A stretch of 64,000 nt of DNA from Sclerotinia nivalis. Taxonomy: Eukaryota; Ascomycota; Leotiomycetes; Helotiales; Sclerotiniaceae. This document shows, in pieces, positions 1 to 10,417 of the stretch. Within the stretch, counting starts at the first letter, position 1, and every line of letters begins with the position of its first letter. Position numbers and translations under genes: made by a program. The DNA lies in assembly GCA_029531795.1 (NCBI GenBank), contig JAPEIS010000017.1:186001-250000 (forward strand), written 5' to 3'. The notes under the pieces were generated by a model, which worked only from the letters and a program-made list of their open reading frames with translations, did not search any database and had not been told where the DNA came from.

Positions 1-2649
1 GACCCGGCGGCCTATATTGGGAGGCAGGTATTAAGTGCGCCGAAGTGCTGTTCAACAAGGAAAGGGACAAGTAACAGGAAAAGGATTAACGATGCAGTGA
101 ATGAGAGAATAGGAAACAAAATATGAATGAGGAGGGATGGGCCGAGGTGCTAGGAATGAATTTAGGGTTAAATGGAGTCTCGGAATTAGGCAGCGAAGTT
201 CTGTTCGCTCGGTTTCTCCTTGAGCTTCTAGTTGGTGTGAAATCATTCATTTCCTGCACAAATCGAAAAACTTGAAACACTTAAGTATACCGAGCTTCTT
301 TGACTTGCCAATGCTAGTAGGCCCCAGAAGTTTTGCTTAAACATGACATTGCGTGCTATAGTATCCACAGGTCACAAAGAGCGATCGAAGATATCTAGGA
401 CGAGTGATAGAGAAATAGAAATAACCAGAACCCGGGGGGAAATACACAAGTTATCATGACTTCCATCTTCAACCCTTTCATTCATTCTTCCGTCTGGCTT
501 GCCTTCGCATTATTCAAAGCTTCAAGACTGCACTTGATCCTATCCGCCCAAGATCTCATTTCAGAATCTTTAGAAACCGTTTCGGAGATTTCCAGGTTGA
601 CGATTTAAATGTTGGTAATGTGTCTAAGAGGAAGGCGGCGTGTTGCAGGCTTGAGCCCCGCAATTGGTGGTAAAAGTTCCGCCAGTGACATAGCAGTTCG
701 CGGTATCTGAACGCCCGGTCGAGTCCGTTGTCACTTTCTTTATATGACCACAAGAGTGACAGTCTGTGGTTACGGTACACATCTTCAAAACCAATTCTTA
801 GCTGGATTTTCAGAAAGATGAACAAACGACTTACTGACCATGTAGATTTGCAGGAAAGGAGAGGTTCTTCAAGGAACTCCCTGGCTTGTATAAGGGATCT
901 GATGGTTCTTTGGGTGGATGGACAATGAGGTGGTAAAAGATGAGGCAGCTTGTTATTTCGCTAAAGATGCGTAGGGGAAGCAGAGAATTCTTATCACTTG
1001 CCCAATATCGGCAGCAACAGCCTATAGCCGTGATTCAACGCCATCATTCTGTGTAATATGTATCTGAAGGAAATGTACTCGGCGTGTAGCAGCAAGAAAG
1101 ATCATACAAATGACAAGTCAGACATGCGTTCTGGATCGAGCCTCCTACTGGATCCTTCACGGAAGTGTCGGAGTACAAGATATGCATGCATGCACTAACC
1201 ACTTTCATGGAGCTTAGATGTGCCGTGCAAGCCACTGAGTGTGTTTTTTTGTTCTTTCTCGTTTGGTTTGGAAGTCGATAAAGTTCGAAGCTCTACACGA
1301 AGTTCTTTCTTGTAACACTTTACTTCTAACCTGTTTACATAGCTACGGAACCTACATGACACCGCGAGATTATGGACACACACAGACGCAAGAAGTACAA
1401 ACTCGCTTTTTACGATGTCCTCCGCGATTCAGGTCCTGGAGCAGTTTTGCTTTGTGCCATTACTCTTGGACAGGCGTGCATCCAAGCCAACGAAAGCGCT
1501 GTCAACCACCCCCACATTCTGTACGCTGTCTGCGGTACACCAGGACATCCCAGTATGCTATTGCCTGATAAGATATTGGGATTTCGAATTCTCCACCAGG
1601 AATAATGGCGCATGTATCGATAGATTTGACGACGATAGGTTGTGGATCGTAATCCATCAAGAAGTTGCTCTGAACCAGGAGTTGTAGCTCTTTTGGTAGC
1701 CGTAGGAACATGGTGAATGTTCGTTTGTGATTTGCGCATGTAACCAACTGGAATATCAACATGAATCACGGAATTATGGCTCGTTTCATTGGGCATTCAG
1801 ATAAATAGGACTATAATGATTAAAGGCTTACTTTCCAGAGAGACGACATACATGCAGTACTGGCGGGAGGTCTATGGGGTATCCGAGTTTTCGATGTGGG
1901 TAGCATATAGGACCGAAAAGGACAATTGACTTCTTGTCAACTTTGAAAACAAAAAACCCTATCTCGAACTGTGGGGGCTAAATTCCAAATTATGCATTCT
2001 AGTTCATCGGGAAGCCGTGGGAAGAGAGTAAAGAGGCATATAGGCATTCGTGTGGGCGGGTGCTACTTGCAGATAAGGGATTGGAGCTCAACATGAAGAG
2101 TGAAGATTTTTAGAAGTGATCTCTAGAGTTGAGATCCAGTAAAAAATCCTATTGGAGGGGAGAATTGGATTGTAATGGAGATAAATCGATGAAAATAACT
2201 TTGGGGCAAAGAGAGGCATTGCCATCTTGCTTATATAACGTTACATTGAAGTGGAATCCCGTCATAATTGACAATTCAAATAAAGGACGCTGGCAATTAT
2301 TCAGATTGTGTATTAATAGTGAAATTAATGAAAAGAGCTCAAATACTGACTTTCTTGGTCAATCACACTTATAAAGGTCAGTCAAGTTCGAACTTTGAGT
2401 AGTGATGTGAGTGATGTTCATGAATTGTAGCCACAAATTTTCAGATGATGACAATGTTCAAAAATGTAAGATGGTCCGTGCACGCTGCATCAAGAAATTT
2501 GTCGGAGACGCGATGTAAACGCGCAGAGCAATTGAAACTCATTCAAACGGCACTACAACATCCCACTACACAAAAAAACGTTTTGTTTATTGGCTTTCTT
2601 GCCCATCACCCTTGTACCTCCATAGCAGATATCCAAGAGACCTTTAAAC
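1..2649. other. Intergenic / no secure gene
   Basis: About 2.6 kb without a convincing gene. Reading frames on both strands are short and overlap one another. One minus-strand frame near 1.5-1.8 kb is listed separately as a weak candidate. The 3' end must hold the CCT3 promoter. A frame at 2445-2678 runs into the CCT3 start in another reading frame; it opens with an ATG 205 bp upstream of the CCT3 ATG and could act as an upstream ORF if it is transcribed. No tRNA, inverted-repeat element or transposase motif was recognised by eye. Confidence 0.5.
1502..1762 (-). pseudogene. Possible remnant of a 2EXR-type protein gene
   Basis: A minus-strand frame of 86 codons contains the phrase TFTMFLRLPKELQLLV, which resembles the start of the fungal 2EXR domain (consensus roughly FxxFPRLPxELRLxIW). 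The Trp normally at the end of that motif is Gln here. The frame ends after 'RRQRTECGGG', and an overlapping minus-strand frame (1410-1796) runs further downstream. I could not find splice sites that join the frames into a longer protein. 2EXR proteins are abundant and fast-evolving in Leotiomycetes and many copies are degenerate, which would fit a decayed copy. It could equally be chance similarity. Confidence is low. Confidence 0.2.
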
Positions 2650-4574
2650 ATGCAGGCGCCGGTAGTAGTGATGAGTAAGTCTGGAAGGGTTTGAAGCTCT
2701 TCTCCGCTACCCCTCATCCTCAGAAAATGGCTGGAACGCTGACTATAGCTTTCAGACACCCAGAGTGGTGATAGGCAAACTGGCCGAAAAGCTCAGATGT
2801 CGAACATCACCGCAGCCAAAACGTAAGAGCTCTTCACAGCACCTCTCGAGCACCCCGCCATTTCAACAGTCAGAACTGATATACAAAACAGTGTTGCAGA
2901 TATTATTCGATCATGTTTAGGCCCAAAAGCTATGCTGAAGATGTTGTTAGATCCTATGGGAGGTATCGTGTTGACAAATGACGGACATGCCATTCTTAGA
3001 GAAATCGAAGTGTCACATCCCGCAGCAAAGAGTATGATTGAGTTGAGCAGAACACAAGATGAGGAAGTTGGAGATGGAACTACTAGTGTTATTATTCTTG
3101 GTACGAAATACTTCTAGGAATTCAAAATAATTCAGGCTGATATTTTCTAGCTGGTGAAATGTTGGCACAGTCTCTCCCACAACTAGAAAGAAATATCCAC
3201 CCGGTTGTTATTATTTCCGCTTTCAAGGCTGCACTGAAAGATGCCCTCGAGATCATTGAAGAAATTTCCCTTCCAGTCGACATTAACGATGACAAGGCCA
3301 TGTACCAACTCATCTCATCCTCGATCGGCACAAAATTCGTTTCCAGATGGTCTGAACTTATGTGCAGCTTAGCACTCAAGGCTGTGCGAACAGTAACCCA
3401 CGAAATTGGAGGTGGCAAGAAAGAGGTTGATATTAAGCGTTATGCAAGAGTTGAGAAGATTCCAGGCGGAGAAATCGAGGACAGCAGAGTTTTGGACGGT
3501 GTTATGCTCAACAAAGATATTACCCACCCGAAGATGAGACGAAGAATCGAGAATCCAAGAATTATCTTATTAGATTGCACATTGGAATACAAGAAGGGAG
3601 AATCACAGACAAACATTGAGATTAGCAAAGAGGACGACTGGAATAAGATTTTGCAGATTGAGGAGGAGCAGGTCAAGCTTATGTGCGATTCTATTCTTGC
3701 TCTCAAGCCTGATCTGGTCATTACGGAGAAAGGTGTCTCTGGTATGTTTGCTCGCCCGGTTGCTTTTATATATAATTTTGGCTCATGAATTTTAGATCTC
3801 GCACAACATTACTTGATGAAGGGCAATGTTACCGCACTCCGTCGTGTCCGGAAAACAGACAACAACAGAATAGCTCGTGCAACTGGCGCAACTGTCGTCA
3901 ACAGAGTGGACGACCTCCAAGAATCTGACGTTGGAACCCAGTGTGGTCTTTTCGAGATCGAAAAGATTGGTGACGAATACTTTACATTTTTAACCAAATG
4001 CAAATCACCAAAGGCATGCACTATCTTACTGAGAGGTCCATCTAAAGATATCTTGAACGAAATTGACAGAAATTTGGCCGATGCCATGGCGGTTGCACGA
4101 AATGTTATGTTCCATCCCAGATTATCGCCTGGAGGAGGTGCTACTGAAATGGCTGTAGCTGTCAGATTGGGTCAACTCGCAAAGAGCATTGAGGGTGTAC
4201 AGCAATGGCCATACAAGGCTGTAGCTGAAGCTATGGAAGTCATTCCAAGAACTTTGATTCAAAACGCTGGACAAAGTCCGGTTAGGGTCCTCACTGCACT
4301 GAGAGCAAAGCATGCCGAGGGTGGAAGTTCATGGGGTATTGACGGTGACAAGGGTACTTTGGTTGATATGAATGAGTACGGTGTTTGGGAGCCAGAGGCT
4401 GTCAAATTACAAAGTATCAAGACTGCAGTTGAGGTATGTGATTCTATGCTTGTCAATTTGCAAACGCTTGTAGCTAATTTATCTCAGTCTGCCTGCCTTC
4501 TCCTGAGGGTTGATGATATTTGCAGCGCGAAGGCGGCAAGAGCACCAGGCGCACCTGGCGGTGGGGAGGAATAA
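2650..4574 (+). CDS. CCT3: T-complex protein 1 subunit gamma (CCT3), TRiC/CCT chaperonin
   Basis: Gamma subunit of the cytosolic group II chaperonin, which folds actin, tubulin and WD40 proteins such as Cdc20 in an ATP-driven cycle. Model: join(2650..2674, 2756..2822, 2892..3100, 3151..3741, 3796..4433, 4488..4574), 538 aa, close to the usual family length of about 530-545. The N-terminus MQAPVVVMN matches the family start, which fixes the ATG inside a tiny first exon. Visible hallmarks are the nucleotide-binding LGPKAM and MLLDPMGG region, the catalytic GDGTTS motif and the C-terminal LLRVDDICSAKAA of the equatorial domain. The tail is Gly/Pro rich. The last intron (4434-4487, 54 bp) is a multiple of three without an in-frame stop, so a naive ORF reads through it. 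Confidence 0.96.
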
Positions 4575-4806
4575 ATCTTCAAATGTTAGTGTATAAAAAA
4601 AGCGATGTTAATATGGTTGAGCATACCCTTGTAACCAAAGCATAGAGCTCACGGTTCATGAATGCTTGTTCATGCTCATGGCAAACGAATAGAAATCAAG
4701 CCAATACACCCAATTTGGCCTTTCTTCCAATACTCGTGACCATCCTTATCCGTGCAGAAATTGGAAATGACTGGTGAAATTGAGCTTATGTAGCGTCGAA
4801 TGCCTG

Positions 4807-5394
4807 TCAATCATCGTCATGGATGATGACGCCGACTTGTGCTTGTGCTTCCCCAACAATTTCTGTTCCAGCATCCTCATTTTCATCATCTACTCTGACA
4901 TTCGCATCAATCCTAGGCTTGACCTTCCCTGCCTGTGCCCCAGCAGCACCAGCACCAGAATTGTCACCCTTGTCGCCTTTCTTCTGTCTCTTCCTTTCCC
5001 TCTTCTCTCTAGCCTTCCTCGTCTTCTCCGCATCCTTCTCCTCCCTATCCCTCTTTTCCCTCTCCCATTCCTCCGCCTCGGTCTCTTTTCTAACCTCCTC
5101 ATCCATCCCCTTCAACCTCTCATATTCCCTTCTTCGACTCGCCTTGTACACATGAAACTCCCCCGATCCAGCTCCTGCAGAACTTCCTTGCACATTCTGC
5201 ACTATTTCAGGGATGGCTCCCGATACCCTCACGGCTGGAGCGGCTGTCTCTGGGATTTTCCGTTCGGGTGTGGACATCAACTTGTGAATTTGAGAGGCAG
5301 TTTCTGAACGAGGGGATATTGCACGACGTTTGAGGGGGCGCTTAGAGCGTGGGTCTGCGGAAGTGGGAATGGATTCGGGGATGTTTTCAGACAT
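4807..5394 (-). CDS. PRKRIP1 / DUF1168 family protein, predicted spliceosomal factor
   Basis: Single-exon gene of 195 aa. The centre carries the DUF1168 signature: a GAGSGEFHVYKASRRREYER segment (about residues 77-96) followed by a long highly charged helix rich in Glu, Lys and Arg (about 97-145). Human PRKRIP1 is a component of the catalytic spliceosome, where its long helix bridges U2 snRNP and step-II factors, so a nuclear splicing role is inferred. The N-terminus is disordered with S/T-P sites. The C-terminus is acidic. It is divergent from the histidine-phosphatase gene, with 547 bp between the two start codons. Opposite-strand frames here are mirrors of the Arg/Glu-rich coding sequence. 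Confidence 0.85.
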   Translation of the reverse strand: MSENIPESIPTSADPRSKRPLKRRAISPRSETASQIHKLMSTPERKIPETAAPAVRVSGAIPEIVQNVQGSSAGAGSGEFHVYKASRRREYERLKGMDEEVRKETEAEEWEREKRDREEKDAEKTRKAREKRERKRQKKGDKGDNSGAGAAGAQAGKVKPRIDANVRVDDENEDAGTEIVGEAQAQVGVIIHDDD

Positions 5395-5941
5395 GGTCGA
5401 AGAAGCTTTGATGGTGTGTACGTTTGTATGAATTTATATGTGGCCGTGTGTCGTTGACTGAGATTTTTTCGCACACAGATTTTGTGTTGCAATTCCGGAT
5501 GCGAGTATGTGTTAATGTAATTATTGTTATGTCAAGTAGTGAAGTGATTTTGAGTTTTGATGAACAAGGTTTTGTTTTATTTACTACAGCCTTGTCTATC
5601 TCAACTGAACCCCTGACTAATCTGAAGTCTAGCCCGGTCCCGCCAAATTCCAAAATACCATTCAGATTCATATGTTTTTCTCGTCAAAATCACATTCATC
5701 AAGATAAGAGGATACGATAACAAATGATCAGCCAGGAGAGGGGGCAACTTGAAACAACTCACACTGTACTTCTCTCTCGGTATTGTTACAGAACAAAACC
5801 AATCCCTCTTCGCTTTTGGAGTTACAAATAGAAAGACAGAAGACAAATACTTATTCAGATTTTGTTCTATTATTGCCTAAAACTTTCCCGTACAAAACAC
5901 AAGGCCCTTGGAACGGAAGGCTGTGGTTCTTATCCGCCAAT
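5395..5941. promoter_or_regulatory. Divergent intergenic region between PRKRIP1-like and Det1-like genes
   Basis: The 547 bp separate two start codons that point away from each other, so both promoters must lie here. I see no clear TATA box or palindromic operator. Open frames in this stretch are short and overlap on both strands. Confidence 0.5.
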
Positions 5942-7576
5942 ATGGGAAAACCTCGCATGATCATTTTAATCAGACATGCTCAATCAGAGGGAAATAGTAT
6001 GCTCCCATGCTTTCTTCCGTCCATGAGGCTGACAGCCTTGCTATGGGTACCTGGCTAACATATCCAGAAAACCGCGATATTCACCAAACCATCCCCGATC
6101 ACAGAGTAAAGCTCACTCCTGAAGGCTGGACTCAAGCTCACGAAGCTGGTTTACAACTTCGAAATCTCCTACGTCCAGATGACACCCTCCACTTCTTTAC
6201 TTCTCCGTATCGACGAACCCGTGAAACTACAGAAGGTATTCTGTCCACCCTGACCTCTGACTCCCCGAGCCCTTCGCCATTCCCAAGGCACTCTATAAAG
6301 GTATACGAAGAGCCTCGCCTGCGTGAGCAGGACTTTGGTAATTTCCAACCATGTAGTGCGGAAATGGAGAGAATGTGGCAGGAACGAGCAGATTATGGAC
6401 ACTTTTTCTATAGAATTCCTAATGGAGAGAGCGCGGCGGATGCATATGACAGAGTGAGTGGGTTCAATGAGAGCCTGTGGAGACAGTTTGGAGATGATGA
6501 TTTCGCAAGTGTCTGTGTTTTAGGTCCGTTTTGCCCTCTGGTCTCTTTAGGCACAATTTTGACAAGACTGGATGATAGTGACTCATGGACTCATGTCCCG
6601 CGTCTTTCTAATGAAATGGTATCATTTCTCAGTTGAATATTTCGAAGATCTTCGAAACGTCAATCACTGCGAGTTCCTCATCATGCGCAAGTCCAACGAT
6701 TCTGGAAAATACATATTAGAGAATCAACTACGCACATGGTCTCAGCTAAAACAAGAACGCCTTGCAATTGCCGCCACCGCCAAAACCTCTTCTTCGACGC
6801 CCGAAAATGAGCAAATGTCGGAAAAGGATAAGGAAAAGGAGAACAAACTGCTAGTGGCAGGGCGCTCCCATGTGGGACCTTCTAGCCCGATACCAACCCA
6901 CAAGAGATGGGGTGGCTGTCCGAATGGATGCGACCATGGAAAGCATCACTTTAAAAAAGAAAATTCCATGCATGCCATGCAACTCAACGGTCGCCCAATC
7001 CTCTCAGCGTCCACTTCATCAACACACATAGAAACAATTGCATCCCGGCGACCAGCAGCGCGTCGCTGGCAATCTTCCTCCGACGAAGACGAGGATGACC
7101 CCAGAGGTAAGGCCGGCCCGCCTGAATTAGATGTCCAAAGGAGTCTTGAGGAAACAGTTAGCAGTCCCGATGGAACACCCAGTTTCATCAGTATAGAAGA
7201 CCGATTACGTAGTCGCATTCAAAGTCCCAATGATTTACTTGGCATACGCCACGGTGGTAGAGATGGAGGCGGAAGCGCTAGTGGTGCTAACAGCGATGCC
7301 GAATTCAGCGCAGAAGAAGATGTTAGGAAAAGGCTAGCGAGGGCGCGGAATGGGAAGAATGGGTTGGGAATCTCAGTGCTGTCGCGGAAATTGACAAGAG
7401 AAGAATCGGACGGGATGGGAAAGGGAGTCAAGGCTGATGCTTTGGGAGATCAAAGTGATGATGGAGATGATGATGCTGGTGTACAGAGTGATGAGGGTGG
7501 TGAGCCGAGCCCCGAACTCCTTGAGATTCAACAAGCTGAAAAGTTGGACAAAAGTATCAAAGGGAGTGTCTACTAA
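5942..7576 (+). CDS. Histidine phosphatase (phosphoglycerate-mutase superfamily), Det1-like
   Basis: Model: join(5942..5996, 6068..6523, 6579..7576), 502 aa. The histidine-phosphatase fold occupies roughly residues 1-225. The phosphoacceptor motif is IRHAQSEGN (His12; family consensus RHG, here RHA). YRRTRET supplies the second phosphate-pocket Arg. LREQDFGNFQ and the second catalytic His in VTHGLMSR (about residue 173) complete the set. This matches the fungal group that includes budding-yeast Det1, a phosphatase linked to sterol transport; the exact substrate here is unknown. Intron 2 uses a weak donor (GTCCGT) but joins CVL to VTHG exactly as the family needs. The C-terminal half is disordered, with a Cys/His-rich patch (CPNGCDHGKHH) and an acidic Ser-rich tail, which makes it longer than the yeast protein (about 334 aa). 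Confidence 0.85.
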
Positions 7577-8287
7577 GTCTAAACTGTGAATTTCCTACAA
7601 CGATGGGATCGAAGATCGTGGTTTCGCGTTTTGAATATCGGACGAAAAGGTATAATAAGCATAATGTTCGCCGCATACTAGATGAACGAATGAACGGGAT
7701 AAAATGATGACTATGATCATAATGCACATAAAAAATTGATAGAATGGAGTGATGATCAAATTTAAATTTGGATACCACTCATACTGGCCCGGTTTCCGTT
7801 TCCATTTCCATCTCTATTTCCATATCCTGACTAGATTATCCATCTATCCAAAGCTCATTTTCCCCTGCCAGAAATTCGCTTTTCGCTGCTTGCTATACAC
7901 TCCAAAGAAAGACGCCATGAAGAAAATGATTTTCCATCTCGAAAATCGGGTCGTGTCGCATATTATCATATCATATCACCTCATCTCATCTCATCTGAAA
8001 TTGCAATCATTTTCGTCCGTTGACGAGTATTCACCCCTCCCCCTCATCCACTCCACCCAAAAAGAGAAAGAATACAGAAATCAGCGCCCAAAGTGTATCG
8101 CACAAACTCATTACCAGCAGTATTGACATGTATTAAGTAATCAACTCCCTTCCGCTTCGTATTAAACCCGCTTTTCCCACCTTTCTTAAGCTAACCAAAC
8201 ATGTTGTTATAAAAATTCATCTCTCGTTGTCGTTCCGGACGCGCTAGGGATCGATCGAAATTTAACGTGAGTCTGCGACTTAGGGGT
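7577..8287. other. Convergent 3' intergenic region
   Basis: The 711 bp lie between the 3' ends of the Det1-like and kinase-like genes. They contain pyrimidine-rich low-complexity DNA, including repeated CATCTC/CATATC units near 7958-8000, and no gene. Both terminators or poly(A) sites should fall here. Confidence 0.5.
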
Positions 8288-10417
8288 TTAGCCGAAACTA
8301 AGCTCTGCGCGCCAATGGTTAGTATAGAGACACACACTCAACAATACGAGCGATAAACATTGAAATGACATACCGGCATAAACAGGAGCCTGCCAAGCTT
8401 TAGCTTTAGGTCTTGCTTTTTCCTGTCCGGCGGCTTTGCCTTTTCCTTCGCTGCTTTTGCCGCTGCTCGTTTTCGTATTGATGCTAACGCGATCTCCCTC
8501 TCTTCCTCCCATCGATGACAAAGGTACGCCGTTATTCACTACAGTGGCTACTCTTTCTACGCCATAGATTACACCTCCATTACCGAGCGGGAGGTTTGCC
8601 ATCGTATCGCCGGCGACAGAAGCGCATGCTTCTGCCGCGGCCCTTTGACTTGCGAGGCGCAGTTGGTCAAAGCCAAAGTTCCACTGGTCTTCTGTGATTC
8701 GGGTTCCGCAATGTATCTCTCCTCTTTCCGAGTTGTTGTCTCCAGGAACATCTTTTAGGCCACAATTCTCTGTCAAGATGGCGTAGATTCTCTCTTGAAC
8801 TTCGGTTGCTGATGGCCTATCGTTTGGTTCGGGCGAGAGCATACGTTGGGAAAGTGCGATTAATTGAGAAACACCTCGAAAGATCTTGTCTTCCTTCTTT
8901 GTGGCGTCTTTGAGAAGTGTATTCATCCAGCTATCTACTTGTCCCAGGTTTTTATGAAAGCTTGAATCTGGAACTCCACCGCCACGACCCGGGGTTTTGT
9001 GCTTCGATGATCGATGCGAGGCAAAATTCCTTGTCGCTCGCTTCATAAGAAATGTAATGATTTCGATGAAAATAGCCCCTAAAGCAAATATATCGGCCTT
9101 TTGTGGATCGTGCCTACCAGCTCTGCTGTCTCTTCTAGTGTGGTTTGGACCTGAGCATTCTGATCGTGAACCAGTTGAGACTGTATGAATAGATGATGAA
9201 TCATTTGACAATGACATTGTAGGGACTTGAAATACAAAATCGGTAGGGACACCGGCTGACCTGCTAGATGCAGGTGGTCGCGATGATACTGACCGAGTAT
9301 TGGGCAGGCTAAAAGTGGAAGTCGTTGTGTAATGGTTCTGTTCCGGGGCGGAGTAATCATAGGCCTCTTTATCAAAGCCACTTTTCTCCATAGTAGGGAT
9401 ATGTGTAGGGAAGACGCCCCAATCTCCCAGAAAGATGTGGTTGTCAAGGTCGAGCATGACATTTGAGGGCTTGATGTTACGATGCGAAAGACCATTTTTA
9501 TGAAGAAAGGACAAAGCTCCAGCTAGACAGTGAAGCCAATTCAAAATAAGAACACGGCGATCCTGCTTAGCTAGGATCTTGAAAGATTGAGGTATAATGG
9601 TGAGAAAGGATTTGAGCGAGTTGGCGTTTGCTGGAGTCAAGAGTAGGTAGCCTTTATCCTGATGGATATAAGAAGCCCATAGTGACGTGAGATGTACATG
9701 ATCAACCCCTTTCATTGCTTCGATGCCCGAGAGAAATTCCTCATGTAGCATTCGTTCCGGTGAGGTACCTAGGAGTATTCGTCGGCGTAGAAAGACAGTG
9801 TCTGGCCTGCCAGGTAAATGGACTTTATCAACAATGTTCGGTAGAAGACTACTTACTGATCCAGCGGCTCTTTTTTCGACTGGCTCTAGCGGTACTACTT
9901 CTACATCATCGTAGTAAATATGTTCACCTTTAGCGACATATCTTAGGAGATAGTTGAATTGGCGCTGGAAAAACTTCTTCTCTAGCTTTTCGTTTCTGTC
10001 GTAGGTCAACTGTAGTCTTTCAACTTGATCCATGGGTATCGGTAAATCATCATCACCCCAAGAATCATCAATGACTCCAAATATTTGATCTGGCACACCC
10101 AACTCCACCAAGATCAAAAATATTTTTTTTGCCTTCTCTTCAATCCATTCCATATATGTGTCATCGGTCAAGCCATCACCGAAACCCAATGGCTCATCCA
10201 GACGCTCTTGCTCGTCTGGATGTAATTTTGATGACACAAATTGTCGTGTAACGGTAGCGTGAATTCTTTCCTCATCCCACCACATTGTAGGCATGTCGTC
10301 CAAAATCCCATTTGAGGTCCGGGGGACACCAGCACCGGCGAAACTAGCATATATCTGAGGGTTTGTACTAGCCTGCTGTTTTCGGTTCATAACCATGGAA
10401 CTTCTTCTGTACTCCAT
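8288..10417 (-). CDS. Protein-kinase-like protein with HRN catalytic loop (probable pseudokinase)
   Basis: Model: complement(join(8288..8304, 8374..10417)), 686 aa. The N-terminal 180 residues resemble the fungal-specific leader of a kinase family (RQFNYLLRYVAKGEHIYYDD near 152-171). A kinase-like fold spans about 200-580. The catalytic loop reads SHRNIKPSNVML (HRN at 312-314), so the catalytic Asp is Asn. The metal-binding loop is GDWG (331-334), keeping Asp but with Trp for Phe. YSAPEQ (near 356) is the APE motif. A long Ser-rich insertion follows, then a DIFALGAIFIEI F-helix. The HRN change predicts very weak or no phosphotransfer, so a scaffold or allosteric role is likely. The last intron (8305-8373, 69 bp) has a good GTATGT donor and CTAAC branch site, but is in frame without stops. 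Spliced, the protein ends ...APVYAELSFG. Confidence 0.8.
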   Translation of the reverse strand: MEYRRSSMVMNRKQQASTNPQIYASFAGAGVPRTSNGILDDMPTMWWDEERIHATVTRQFVSSKLHPDEQERLDEPLGFGDGLTDDTYMEWIEEKAKKIFLILVELGVPDQIFGVIDDSWGDDDLPIPMDQVERLQLTYDRNEKLEKKFFQRQFNYLLRYVAKGEHIYYDDVEVVPLEPVEKRAAGSVSSLLPNIVDKVHLPGRPDTVFLRRRILLGTSPERMLHEEFLSGIEAMKGVDHVHLTSLWASYIHQDKGYLLLTPANANSLKSFLTIIPQSFKILAKQDRRVLILNWLHCLAGALSFLHKNGLSHRNIKPSNVMLDLDNHIFLGDWGVFPTHIPTMEKSGFDKEAYDYSAPEQNHYTTTSTFSLPNTRSVSSRPPASSRSAGVPTDFVFQVPTMSLSNDSSSIHTVSTGSRSECSGPNHTRRDSRAGRHDPQKADIFALGAIFIEIITFLMKRATRNFASHRSSKHKTPGRGGGVPDSSFHKNLGQVDSWMNTLLKDATKKEDKIFRGVSQLIALSQRMLSPEPNDRPSATEVQERIYAILTENCGLKDVPGDNNSERGEIHCGTRITEDQWNFGFDQLRLASQRAAAEACASVAGDTMANLPLGNGGVIYGVERVATVVNNGVPLSSMGGREGDRVSINTKTSSGKSSEGKGKAAGQEKARPKAKAWQAPVYAGMSFQCLSLVLLSVCLYTNHWRAELSFG

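Noticed and set aside
8288..8375. C-terminal membrane segment of the kinase-like protein
   Set aside because: The hydrophobic residues are translated from a canonical intron. The spliced protein lacks them. Kept only as a possible retention isoform in the findings.
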